NCBI RefSeq assembly: GCF_900112245.1
Contig: NZ_FOYX01000003.1
Location: forward strand, 558,001 to 622,000
Direction of reading: 5' to 3'
Length of the DNA stretch: 64,000 nt
DNA from: Maribacter stanieri
GTDB lineage: Bacteria > Bacteroidota > Bacteroidia > Flavobacteriales > Flavobacteriaceae
Below are positions 16,823 through 24,290 of the stretch, in pieces. Numbering within the stretch: the stretch's first letter is position 1; each line of letters opens with the position of its first letter. The notes below the pieces were generated by a model. That model made no database searches. It had not been told where the DNA came from and saw only the letters and a list, made by a program, of their open reading frames with translations. The position numbers and the translations under genes are program-made.

Positions 16823-18655
16823 ATGAAGGCAATACAAATTATATTAATTTTTATTGGACTATTTGTTTCTTTTATATCGTGTAATGATAGTAAGATTACA
16901 TCTAAACAAATGGTGTCAAATGATAAAGAATCCATGTTTAACGATGCTATTCGTAATTACTATTTTATCACATTAGATAGTACTTCGCACTATATGCTTC
17001 AAATTGATACGCTGAATTCTCTGGCTAAAAACAAAGAATTGTTTTTAAAAAGTAGGGAATGGTACAAGAGGGTAGAGCCTATGCTTATTGCTTATGATTA
17101 TGAAAATTATCTTTCTATGAACGCGCCAAATTTATTGAAGGTTGAGATAGATGATTATCAAGATATAAAAATCCAAAATCCTAAAAGTTATCAGGTTTTG
17201 GAGGAGCTTTTGTATTCAGAGGATAGTATTTCGAATAAAGAGTTACATTCTGTCTTAACATATTTAAAAGTTAGAATACCATTCGTAAAAAAGAACCATA
17301 TTCTTATAACCCAAAGAGATCGACATCATCTTAAAATGATTCGTGATGCTATTGTAAACATAGCAGCGAAGGGAATTACAGGATTTGATTCCCCAATGTT
17401 GGCGAATTCATTAAACGAAGCGGTTTATAATTATGATTCTTTAGATAATATTATCGAAATTTATAAAGACGCGTTTTCTAATACAGAACTTTATAGACAA
17501 TGGAAAATTGAAATTTCGTCAGCCATAAAAGTTTTAAAAAAATCAAATTTCGATGATTTTAACCGTTATAACTTTATAAAAGAGCATACCAATAATCAAC
17601 TTAAATTAGTAAATGAAACAGCTAAAGATTGGAATATTGACTTAAGTACTTCTCGTTCTTTAAATCCGAAAATATCAAACCTCTTTGATAAAAATTTCTT
17701 CAACATGAAGATGTTTTCATTACAAAGATCACCTGAAATTACTGAGGAAAGAATAGCATTAGGGCAACAATTATTTAATGATCAATCTTTATCAAGTTCA
17801 GAAACTATTAGTTGTGCAACGTGTCATATCAAGGAAAAAGCTTTTACTGATGGTCATATAAAAGCAATTGGTGTTAATGGTGAAGAATTACAGCGTAACT
17901 CGCCAACATTAACCTATACAGTTTACCAACGTTCGCTTTTTTATGATGGTAGGGCAGATGGTCTTGAGGACCAAATAGTTGGTGTAACCAATAATGAAAA
18001 TGAATTTCATATAGATTTAAATAAATTAGAAGAAAAAATACAACAGAATCCTAATTATAAAAATCTGTTCGCTGCTTTGTATGATGGGCAAATAACAAAT
18101 ATGAATGTTAGAAATGCTATAGCTACATACATTCGTAGTCTTGCTCCATTCGATTCGAAATTTGACAGAAATATGAATGATTTAGAAGATACGATGACTA
18201 CTGAAGAAATTAACGGATTTAATTTATTTATGGGCAAGGCAGCTTGTGCAACCTGTCATTTTCCTCCGGCATTTAATGGTACCGTACCTCCTAAGTATAT
18301 GGAGACGGAGTTTGAAAATCTAGGAGTTCCTAAAAACGCTAGTTTTGACAATCCTGTGTTAGATGATGACTTAGGTCAATTTTTTCCTTATAAAGTAAAT
18401 GAAAAGAAACATTTCTTTAAAACTTCAACTGTACGTAATGTAGAATTGACAGGACCTTATATGCATAATGGTGTATATCAAACTCTAGAAGAAGTGGTTC
18501 AGTTTTACAATGTGGGCGGTGGTCAAGGTATGGGGTTAGATGTGCCGTTACAGACCTTACCTTCAGATTCTTTGAATTTAACCGATATAGAATCTAAAGC
18601 TATTATTGCTTTTATGAAAACATTGACGGATCAGCAGTACAAGACTAACAATTAG
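16823..18655 (+). CDS. Two-haem cytochrome c peroxidase (MauG/CcpA family) lipoprotein with extra N-terminal domain
   Basis: The 610-residue lipoprotein (Cys20) has an uncharacterised, mostly helical N-terminal domain of about 270 residues (about 25-295). A di-haem peroxidase domain follows, with haem motifs SCATCH (C331-H335) and ACATCH (C475-H479). Other family marks are GQQLFNDQSLSSS, RNSPTL, FYDGRAD and KTSTVRNVELTGPYMHNG. Typical family members are about 330-350 residues long, so the N-terminal part is a real addition. The enzyme should reduce peroxide or oxidise a partner in the periplasm, with haem inserted by the Ccs system. Its stop codon interlocks with that of the convergent DUF2400 gene. 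Confidence 0.9.
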   Translation: MKAIQIILIFIGLFVSFISCNDSKITSKQMVSNDKESMFNDAIRNYYFITLDSTSHYMLQIDTLNSLAKNKELFLKSREWYKRVEPMLIAYDYENYLSMNAPNLLKVEIDDYQDIKIQNPKSYQVLEELLYSEDSISNKELHSVLTYLKVRIPFVKKNHILITQRDRHHLKMIRDAIVNIAAKGITGFDSPMLANSLNEAVYNYDSLDNIIEIYKDAFSNTELYRQWKIEISSAIKVLKKSNFDDFNRYNFIKEHTNNQLKLVNETAKDWNIDLSTSRSLNPKISNLFDKNFFNMKMFSLQRSPEITEERIALGQQLFNDQSLSSSETISCATCHIKEKAFTDGHIKAIGVNGEELQRNSPTLTYTVYQRSLFYDGRADGLEDQIVGVTNNENEFHIDLNKLEEKIQQNPNYKNLFAALYDGQITNMNVRNAIATYIRSLAPFDSKFDRNMNDLEDTMTTEEINGFNLFMGKAACATCHFPPAFNGTVPPKYMETEFENLGVPKNASFDNPVLDDDLGQFFPYKVNEKKHFFKTSTVRNVELTGPYMHNGVYQTLEEVVQFYNVGGGQGMGLDVPLQTLPSDSLNLTDIESKAIIAFMKTLTDQQYKTNN

Positions 18656-19416
18656 AATTTTTCAAAAACTCCTAATCCAAATAATGCAAAATCATATTTA
18701 ACTGGATCCAAAGGGTCCAGTTTTCTTAGGTTTTTGTCTAATTCTGCTAGAGCTTTAGCGTCGTTCTGTTTACGTTTTAATAGACCTAATTTTCTAGCTA
18801 CGTTTCCAGAATGTACATCTAAAGGACAAGATAATTTAGCGGGGCTGATGTTTTTCCAGATTCCGAAATCCACGTTTGTAGCTGCATCCCTTACCATCCA
18901 TCGCAAAAACATATTTATTCTTTTAGCAGCAGATCCTTTTAAGGGGTCAGAAACATGTTTGGTTGTCCTTTGCTCATACGGAATTTCAAAAAATATTTCT
19001 TTAAATTTTGAAATTGTGGGCTGTAGTGAATCACGGTCTTGATGATTTGTAAAAACACCTTCTAAACCATTGTGTTTGGTATATATGTTTTTAAGACTTT
19101 GTATAAAAAAGGTTAAATCAATGTCGTTGAATGTTCTGTGTACAAAACCGGCTAAATTTTCTAAATCATCATCTGAGTAATTCATCACAAAATCATACGG
19201 GCTTTGACCCATTTTGTCCATTAGCTTATGAGAATTATTAATGATACTTTTCCTATTGCCCCAGGCAATAGTTGCTGTTAAAAAAGCACTAATCTCAATA
19301 TCCTCTTTTTTATTAAAGAGGTGGGGTATTTGTATAGGGTCAGTTTCTAAGAATTCAGGATTATTATACTGAACAACCTTCTCATCAAGAAACATTTTTA
19401 ATTCACTTTTTGTCAT
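18652..19416 (-). CDS. DUF2400 (TIGR02757) family protein
   Basis: The 254-residue cytosolic protein matches the DUF2400/TIGR02757 family in length and motifs: ISAFLTATIAWGNRKSI, RINMFLRWMVRD, CPLDVHSGNVARKLGLL and DPVKYDFALFGLGVFE. The pattern resembles a helix-hairpin-helix DNA glycosylase-like fold, but no catalytic activity has been assigned to my knowledge. Its ATG overlaps the stop of the CPBP protease gene (ATGA), so the two are translationally coupled. Its own stop interlocks with that of the convergent peroxidase gene. Confidence 0.85.
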   Translation of the reverse strand: MTKSELKMFLDEKVVQYNNPEFLETDPIQIPHLFNKKEDIEISAFLTATIAWGNRKSIINNSHKLMDKMGQSPYDFVMNYSDDDLENLAGFVHRTFNDIDLTFFIQSLKNIYTKHNGLEGVFTNHQDRDSLQPTISKFKEIFFEIPYEQRTTKHVSDPLKGSAAKRINMFLRWMVRDAATNVDFGIWKNISPAKLSCPLDVHSGNVARKLGLLKRKQNDAKALAELDKNLRKLDPLDPVKYDFALFGLGVFEKF

Positions 19417-19970
19417 TCAATAGGGATATCTAATAGTTGCATGATCAATACGGGGACGATTAAAACCATGTTATAACAGGCATGTAAAGCCATAGACCAA
19501 ATAAGACCAAAACGTACTCTAATATACCCCAAAAGAAAACCAATACTAATTTGCGGCGCTACTAATAGTGGAGAGAATAGAAGTACCTGCTTGGTCATTT
19601 CAAAGTTGCTTATGTGCATAAACCCGAAAAGAACTGTAAATAAATAAAAAGCAATTTTAAAGAATTTCGAATTTTTGAAAAAGACAAGTGGTCCTCTAAA
19701 AAAGAGTTCTTCGAAAAAAGGGGCTATTATTACGGCTAGGAAAAAGATCATCATTACCGTATAATTTTCGAACAGATCATCTATAGCATGTTTACCTAAA
19801 TTTAGGTGAAGTATATTTTCTACTACACTGGCGATAATTAAAAGTATGATGCTAGTACATAATGCCAAGACCAATAACTTAACAAAGGTTCTTAATTTAT
19901 GTGTTATAGATGTATTCGCATCCCGCATGTAAACAGGTTGCTTTGCAAATAATAAAAGTTCGTTTAGCAT
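19413..19970 (-). CDS. CPBP family intramembrane glutamic endopeptidase-like protein
   Basis: This 185-residue polytopic membrane protein has the CPBP (Rce1-like) motifs: EELFFRGPLVFF near the middle of the chain, FGFMHISN next, and a last motif in WSMALHACYNM. These carry the conserved E-E, R, H and H/N residues of the active site inside the membrane. The gene lies 10 bases downstream of the ABC ATPase gene and overlaps the DUF2400 start by four bases, so all three form one operon. The substrate is unknown. CPBP proteins process prenylated proteins or peptides, or act as immunity or secretion factors. Confidence 0.88.
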   Translation of the reverse strand: MLNELLLFAKQPVYMRDANTSITHKLRTFVKLLVLALCTSIILLIIASVVENILHLNLGKHAIDDLFENYTVMMIFFLAVIIAPFFEELFFRGPLVFFKNSKFFKIAFYLFTVLFGFMHISNFEMTKQVLLFSPLLVAPQISIGFLLGYIRVRFGLIWSMALHACYNMVLIVPVLIMQLLDIPIE

Positions 19971-19980
19971 GTGTTTTGGC

Positions 19981-20661
19981 TTATGCTAAAATGATTTCTT
20001 TATCTACAATTTTACCATCTACCATGGTTAATTTACGGTCTGCCATTTCAGCTAACTCACTGTTGTGCGTAACAATAACAAAAGTCTGACCAAATTTTTC
20101 TCTTAATTCAAAAAACAGTTTGTGAAGATTGTCTGCACTTTCAGAATCTAAATTACCACTTGGTTCGTCTGCAAATATGATAGAAGGATTATTTATTAAG
20201 GCACGTGCCACTGCAACTCGTTGTTGCTCACCACCTGACAGTTCTGATGGTTTATGGTCATATCGATGAGATAGACCTAAGAAATCTAAAAGCTCTTTTG
20301 CTCTTTTTTCAGCATCAGATTTGGGTGTTTTTTTGATAAATGCAGGTAAACAAACATTTTCTATTGCTGTAAATTCAGGTAGTAATTGATGAAATTGAAA
20401 GATAAATCCAATATGTTCATTTCTAAATTTAGCAAGATCTTTATCATTTAGATTAGTTGTCTCTATGTTGTTGATCAATAGGGTGCTATCTTTTCTATTG
20501 GACTGAATATCTAATGTGCCCAAAATTTGTAATAAAGTTGTTTTACCTGCCCCAGATGCGCCAACAATAGAAACAATTTCTCCTTTTTTAATGTGAAGGT
20601 CAACTCCCTTTAGAACCTCTAATTCTCCGTAATATTTATGAATGTTAGAAGCTTTTATCAT
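19981..20661 (-). CDS. lolD: ABC transporter ATP-binding protein, LolD-like
   Basis: The 226-residue ATPase has Walker [10 protein letters not shown] (33-41), Q-loop [12 protein letters not shown], signature [15 protein letters not shown], Walker [14 protein letters not shown] and H-loop VTHN. Its size and the [15 protein letters not shown] segment match the LolD/MacB-type group that powers lipoprotein release or similar envelope extraction. In many Bacteroidota lolD is encoded apart from its membrane partner, as here: no permease gene is adjacent. It heads a lolD-CPBP-DUF2400 operon. The family is certain; the exact LolD role is inferred. Confidence 0.85.
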   Translation of the reverse strand: MIKASNIHKYYGELEVLKGVDLHIKKGEIVSIVGASGAGKTTLLQILGTLDIQSNRKDSTLLINNIETTNLNDKDLAKFRNEHIGFIFQFHQLLPEFTAIENVCLPAFIKKTPKSDAEKRAKELLDFLGLSHRYDHKPSELSGGEQQRVAVARALINNPSIIFADEPSGNLDSESADNLHKLFFELREKFGQTFVIVTHNSELAEMADRKLTMVDGKIVDKEIILA

Positions 20662-20698
20662 GTGAAGGGTTTGTTTTTAATACTAATTCGTTGAAATT

Positions 20699-20706
20699 CA
20701 AAATTA
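20699..20706 (-). promoter_or_regulatory. -7 promoter box of the lolD-CPBP-DUF2400 operon
   Basis: The minus strand reads TAATTTTG, a perfect TAnnTTTG match 37 bases before the ATG at 20661. No -33 element is clear. Confidence 0.4.
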
Positions 20707-20843
20707 ATCAAAAAGAAGCACGTTAAAAATAGAATTTCTCTTTTACTTCTTTAGCTAGTTGATAATGGTACTTTATAGTTTTATGTTATAATGTAATCTT
20801 AACTATTTATGATATTTTTATGTTTCATGATGAAAGAATATAC

Positions 20844-20878
20844 TAAATTTGTTCAACCTAAATTTAATTAGGTTAAAC
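20844..20878 (+). promoter_or_regulatory. folE promoter box with overlapping inverted repeat
   Basis: A perfect -7 box, TAAATTTG (20844-20851), runs straight into an inverted repeat: GTTCAACCTAA (20851-20861), 6-nt spacer, TTAGGTTAAAC (20868-20878), 10 of 11 positions complementary. The dyad would cover the transcription start and the first bases of the message, six bases before the start codon. It could be a repressor operator or a 5' hairpin that hides the ribosome site. Confidence 0.5.
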
Positions 20879-20883
20879 ATTAA

Positions 20884-21492
20884 ATGCATTTTATGTCCCC
20901 TTATAAAAACTTAGAAGAATACAATCTTGAAATTACCGATGAAGTAAAAAGTAGATACTCGTCTATTATTGATGAAATTGGTGAAGATGTGGAAAGAGAA
21001 GGTTTGGTTAAAACACCTGAGCGTGCAGCAAAGGCTATGTTATTTCTAACCCAGGGGTATCAGCAAGATGCAGTTGAAATATTAAAAGGTGCAATGTTCA
21101 AAGAATCATATGATGATATGGTGATTATAAAAGATATTGAACTTTATTCTTTATGTGAGCATCATATGTTACCATTTTTTGGAAAAGCTCATATAGCGTA
21201 TATTCCTAATGGTCATATAGTTGGGCTAAGTAAAATACCACGAGTAGTTGATGTTTTTGCAAGAAGATTACAAGTGCAAGAACGCCTTACACATGATATT
21301 TTAGAATGTATCAACAATACATTAAAACCTAAAGGAGTAGCGGTTGTAATTGAGGCTTCTCACATGTGTATGATGATGCGTGGTGTTCAAAAACAAAATT
21401 CTGTAACTACTACTTCAGGGTTCAGAGGTCAGTTTGAAAAAATAGAGACCAGAAATGAATTTTTAAAGTTGATAAGCGCTAAACTTTCTTAA
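20884..21492 (+). CDS. folE: GTP cyclohydrolase I
   Basis: The 202-residue enzyme converts GTP to 7,8-dihydroneopterin triphosphate, the entry to folate and pterin synthesis. Zinc ligands C91 and H94 are in [15 protein letters not shown], and the third, C162, is in [11 protein letters not shown]. The [10 protein letters not shown] (43-52) and [20 protein letters not shown] motifs are complete. Two starts are possible, ATG 20884 and ATG 20893; the first is given. It is transcribed divergently from the lolD operon. The inverted repeat at its promoter suggests specific control. Confidence 0.95.
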   Translation: MHFMSPYKNLEEYNLEITDEVKSRYSSIIDEIGEDVEREGLVKTPERAAKAMLFLTQGYQQDAVEILKGAMFKESYDDMVIIKDIELYSLCEHHMLPFFGKAHIAYIPNGHIVGLSKIPRVVDVFARRLQVQERLTHDILECINNTLKPKGVAVVIEASHMCMMMRGVQKQNSVTTTSGFRGQFEKIETRNEFLKLISAKLS

Positions 21493-21575
21493 TTAAGAGA
21501 CGAACTACCTTTTGTTTATTTTGAAATTTTGGCATCTTTGTTGCATTCTTTATAAAGAATAACTAATTTTTAAGT

Positions 21576-21875
21576 ATGTCAATTTTAAAAAATAAAAAAT
21601 ACAAGCAACTATTAATGGGCTTGCTTTTTGACGGCATCGGGATGCTGTCTTTTGTAATACCTTTTGTAGGGGAATTTTCTGATATTGTATGGGCTCCATT
21701 ATCCGCATGGTTAATGACACGTATGTATAAGGGTAAAGTAGGGCAGGCTGCCGGTATATTTACTTTCGTTGAAGAAATTATCCCAGGTTTTGATATAATA
21801 CCTTCTTTTACCTTAATGTGGTTATATACTTATGTATTTAAGGGAGCCAAAAAAGGACAAACAATAGAAGTGTAA
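21576..21875 (+). CDS. Small conserved membrane protein
   Basis: This 99-residue protein has three hydrophobic segments (about 12-30, 37-47 and 55-90) and the motifs GMLSFVIPFVGEFSDIVWAP and EEIIPGFDIIPSFTLMW. The proline- and acid-containing membrane segments recur in small flavobacterial membrane proteins of unknown role; I cannot assign a function. It lies between folE and the SorAB-like genes, 54 bases before the latter, and may share their transcript. Confidence 0.75.
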   Translation: MSILKNKKYKQLLMGLLFDGIGMLSFVIPFVGEFSDIVWAPLSAWLMTRMYKGKVGQAAGIFTFVEEIIPGFDIIPSFTLMWLYTYVFKGAKKGQTIEV

Positions 21876-21929
21876 AGCATACTTTTATTTTTAGCAAAAA
21901 CCTTAACTTTAACTCAAATTACGTACGTT

Positions 21930-23150
21930 TTGAAGAGAAGAAGTTTTGTTGCCAAATCTAGCTTAGGTGGTTTAGCTGCCTTATTAGGTGTAGAAATCGT
22001 ATTTAAAGATTTAATGCCAGATGGTTACGTTCCTGTAGCCTTACAAGATACAGATCCATTTAAATTGTTCTATAAGGACAAGGATATGGTGGTACTTAAC
22101 GACAAGCCTTGGAACATAGAAGCTCAAGCACATCTTTTAGATGATAAAATAACTCCAAACAAGTCCATATTCATAAGAAATAACGGACTCATACCCGAAG
22201 ATATAGATGTTGATAACTGGACTCTTACCATAGATGGGGAGTCGGTTATACAAGAAAAAACATATTCACTTTCAGAATTAAAATCGAAGTTTAAGCAATA
22301 TACCTATCAACTTACATTAGAATGTGGTGGTAATGGTAGAAGCGAGTTTGATCCTCCGGCAAAAGGTAATCAATGGACAATTGGTGCTGTTTATTGCGCT
22401 AGTTGGACAGGAGTTAGATTGCGTGATGTTTTAGAGGATGTTGGTATTAAAGAGGATGCCGTATATTTTGGTTATCATGCAGCAGACGTTCATTTGAGTA
22501 GGGATCCAAATAAAGAGCCTATTTCTAGAGGGGCACCAATGTCAAAGGCATTGCAAGATGAAACTATTCTTGCATTTAAAATGAATGGTGAAGATATTCC
22601 TATAGCCCATGGTTATCCGTTGCGTGTAATTGCTGGTGGCTGGCCAGCATCGGTTTCAGGAAAATGGTTGCAACGTTTAAGTATTAGGAATATAGTGCAT
22701 GATGGTACTAAAATGACAGGAACAGCTTACAGAGTACCATGTAAACCGGTTGCGCCTGGAGAAAAAGTGGCAGATGAAGATATGTGTATTATTGAATCTA
22801 TGCCTGTGAAATCCCTAATTACATATCCTAAATCTGGAGCAACACTTTCTCTTGGAAAAAAATTGAATATTAGAGGTCATGCGTGGGCTGGTGAGCTAGA
22901 AGTTTCTAAAATGGAATACTCTATAGATTTTGGTGCTACTTGGAAGGTATGTACAATTGAGAAACCAGCCAATCGATTAGCATGGCAACATTTTTCTGCA
23001 AAGATTTCTTTTCCACAAGAAGGTTACTATGAAGTCTGGGCTAGAGCAACAGATTCAAATGGTGTTAGCCAGCCAATGTTATTGCCAGGTTGGAATCCCA
23101 AAGGATATTTAAATAATGCTTGTCATAGAATAGCTGTAAAAATAGCATAA
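21930..23150 (+). CDS. sorA: Sulfite dehydrogenase-like molybdoenzyme (SorA type), Tat-exported, TTG start
   Basis: The 406-residue protein belongs to the sulfite oxidase family. It has a twin-arginine motif at once (KRRSFVAKS, residues 2-10), the molybdenum-binding cysteine C132 in LTLECGGNGRSEF, pterin contacts in HGYPLRVIAGGWP, and a C-terminal dimerisation domain (about 290-400). The start is TTG: no in-frame ATG lies upstream, and a later start would remove the Tat motif. The mature enzyme should oxidise sulfite (or a related S- or N-oxide substrate) in the periplasm and pass electrons to the cytochrome encoded immediately downstream, whose ATG follows the TAA without a gap. The symbol is given by analogy with SorAB. 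Confidence 0.85.
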   Translation: MKRRSFVAKSSLGGLAALLGVEIVFKDLMPDGYVPVALQDTDPFKLFYKDKDMVVLNDKPWNIEAQAHLLDDKITPNKSIFIRNNGLIPEDIDVDNWTLTIDGESVIQEKTYSLSELKSKFKQYTYQLTLECGGNGRSEFDPPAKGNQWTIGAVYCASWTGVRLRDVLEDVGIKEDAVYFGYHAADVHLSRDPNKEPISRGAPMSKALQDETILAFKMNGEDIPIAHGYPLRVIAGGWPASVSGKWLQRLSIRNIVHDGTKMTGTAYRVPCKPVAPGEKVADEDMCIIESMPVKSLITYPKSGATLSLGKKLNIRGHAWAGELEVSKMEYSIDFGATWKVCTIEKPANRLAWQHFSAKISFPQEGYYEVWARATDSNGVSQPMLLPGWNPKGYLNNACHRIAVKIA

Positions 23151-23639
23151 ATGAAAAAGCATACTAATGAAAAGCTGAAATTAGCATTTCAAGAATTGTA
23201 TCGGAAAATATTAATGATTTTTGCAGTAATTGCTATTGGCGCTATCATATTAGTCTATTTTATGGTGGACCCAAGTTTGTCAGTATTTAGAGATGATGAA
23301 CCCAAAACAGAAATAGTTGTTTTACCTGAAACGAATGATGAATTTGATAAGATTGAAAATGGAATTCATGTTCGTACCGGTTTTGTTGAAGCACCTGGTA
23401 TGATGGAGACTGTCCAAAATTGTACCAATTGCCACTCTTCTAAGTTAGTTATACAAAATAGAATGGATGAAGAGCGCTGGAAATCGACTATTAAGTGGAT
23501 GCAAGAAACACAAAACCTTTGGGATTTGGGAGAGAATGAAGAAGTGATAATTAATTATCTAGTAACTAATTATCCACCCAGAAAAAAGGGTAGAAGAGAA
23601 GTATTGACAGATATAGAGTGGTATCAATTAGAAGAATAG
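23151..23639 (+). CDS. sorB: Membrane-anchored monohaem cytochrome c, SorB-like
   Basis: The 162-residue protein has one N-terminal membrane anchor (about 20-38) and a single haem site, NCTNCHSS (C91-H95), with possible distal methionine in RMDEERWKSTIKWMQ. It begins directly after the stop of the molybdoenzyme gene, so the two are translationally linked. Such a pair is the SorAB arrangement, in which the cytochrome takes electrons from the molybdenum centre. Classical SorB is a soluble periplasmic subunit; here it is tethered to the membrane. A very strong terminator follows. Confidence 0.85.
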   Translation: MKKHTNEKLKLAFQELYRKILMIFAVIAIGAIILVYFMVDPSLSVFRDDEPKTEIVVLPETNDEFDKIENGIHVRTGFVEAPGMMETVQNCTNCHSSKLVIQNRMDEERWKSTIKWMQETQNLWDLGENEEVIINYLVTNYPPRKKGRREVLTDIEWYQLEE

Positions 23640-23641
23640 AA

Positions 23642-23689
23642 AATATTAAAAAAGCCTTTGAATTTCTATTCAAAGGCTTTTTTAATATT
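23642..23689. terminator. Bidirectional intrinsic terminator, 22-bp perfect stem
   Basis: Two 22-base arms (23642-23663 and 23668-23689, core AAAAAAGCCTTTGAAT) are exactly complementary with a 4-nt loop. It separates the convergent sorB-like gene and the TonB-linked lipoprotein gene. Confidence 0.92.
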
Positions 23690-23701
23690 AATAATTTTTT
23701 C

Positions 23702-24274
23702 TTATTCTACTACTACTGTAAAAGTTTGAGCAATGTCAGTCTCTCCTCCAGCTTCTGTCAAATTACCATCGTTTGGTTTTGTTGGCTCATGACGTAAAGT
23801 AATAGTTATGGTACCTGAACCTGCATCGCCTGTAGTTAATTCAAATTCAAGTCCTATTGGATTTCCGTCAGCATCTTCATCGGTATAAGCAACTTCTGCA
23901 AGAGAACCGGTTAGGCTAAAGAAAAACTGGTGTTCATTAGATTCTTCAGCTACTTCTTCTGTTATATCTTCTGCAGGAGTTTCTGTTTCGTTCAATAGCT
24001 CAATACTACCTACATAGGTTGTATTTGCAGTTAAATTATCTGCAGTAATAATAGGAGCATTTGGTCCATCTCCATCTAAATCTTGAGATTGAAATGTTGC
24101 AGTACCATCAGCACTTGTTAAGGTAACCGTCATTGTAGTAATAATTTCTTCTTCGTTTACTATTTCTGGCGTATCATCATCACTAGAACATGATGTCAAA
24201 ACTGTTGCCATTAAGCTTAATGCTAAAACTGTTTTTAAGGTTTTGTTTCTTCTCATAGTTGTACTTGTTTTCAT
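23702..24274 (-). CDS. Lipoprotein partner of the TonB receptor, function unknown
   Basis: The 190-residue lipoprotein has its lipid site at the C of LMATVLTSCSSDDD (around Cys29), then an acidic linker. A compact beta domain has TITADNLTANTTYVGSIELLN-like features, read in separate pieces as ADNLTANTTY and GSIELLNET, and GSGTITITLRHEP near the end. Similar short lipoproteins often follow a TonB receptor gene in Flavobacteriaceae. It lies 16 bases after the receptor stop and is clearly in the same operon. A role in capturing the receptor's substrate at the outer surface is plausible but unproven. An alternative start six codons later is possible. Confidence 0.7.
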   Translation of the reverse strand: MKTSTTMRRNKTLKTVLALSLMATVLTSCSSDDDTPEIVNEEEIITTMTVTLTSADGTATFQSQDLDGDGPNAPIITADNLTANTTYVGSIELLNETETPAEDITEEVAEESNEHQFFFSLTGSLAEVAYTDEDADGNPIGLEFELTTGDAGSGTITITLRHEPTKPNDGNLTEAGGETDIAQTFTVVVE

Positions 24275-24290
24275 TTGTTAGTAATTATTA

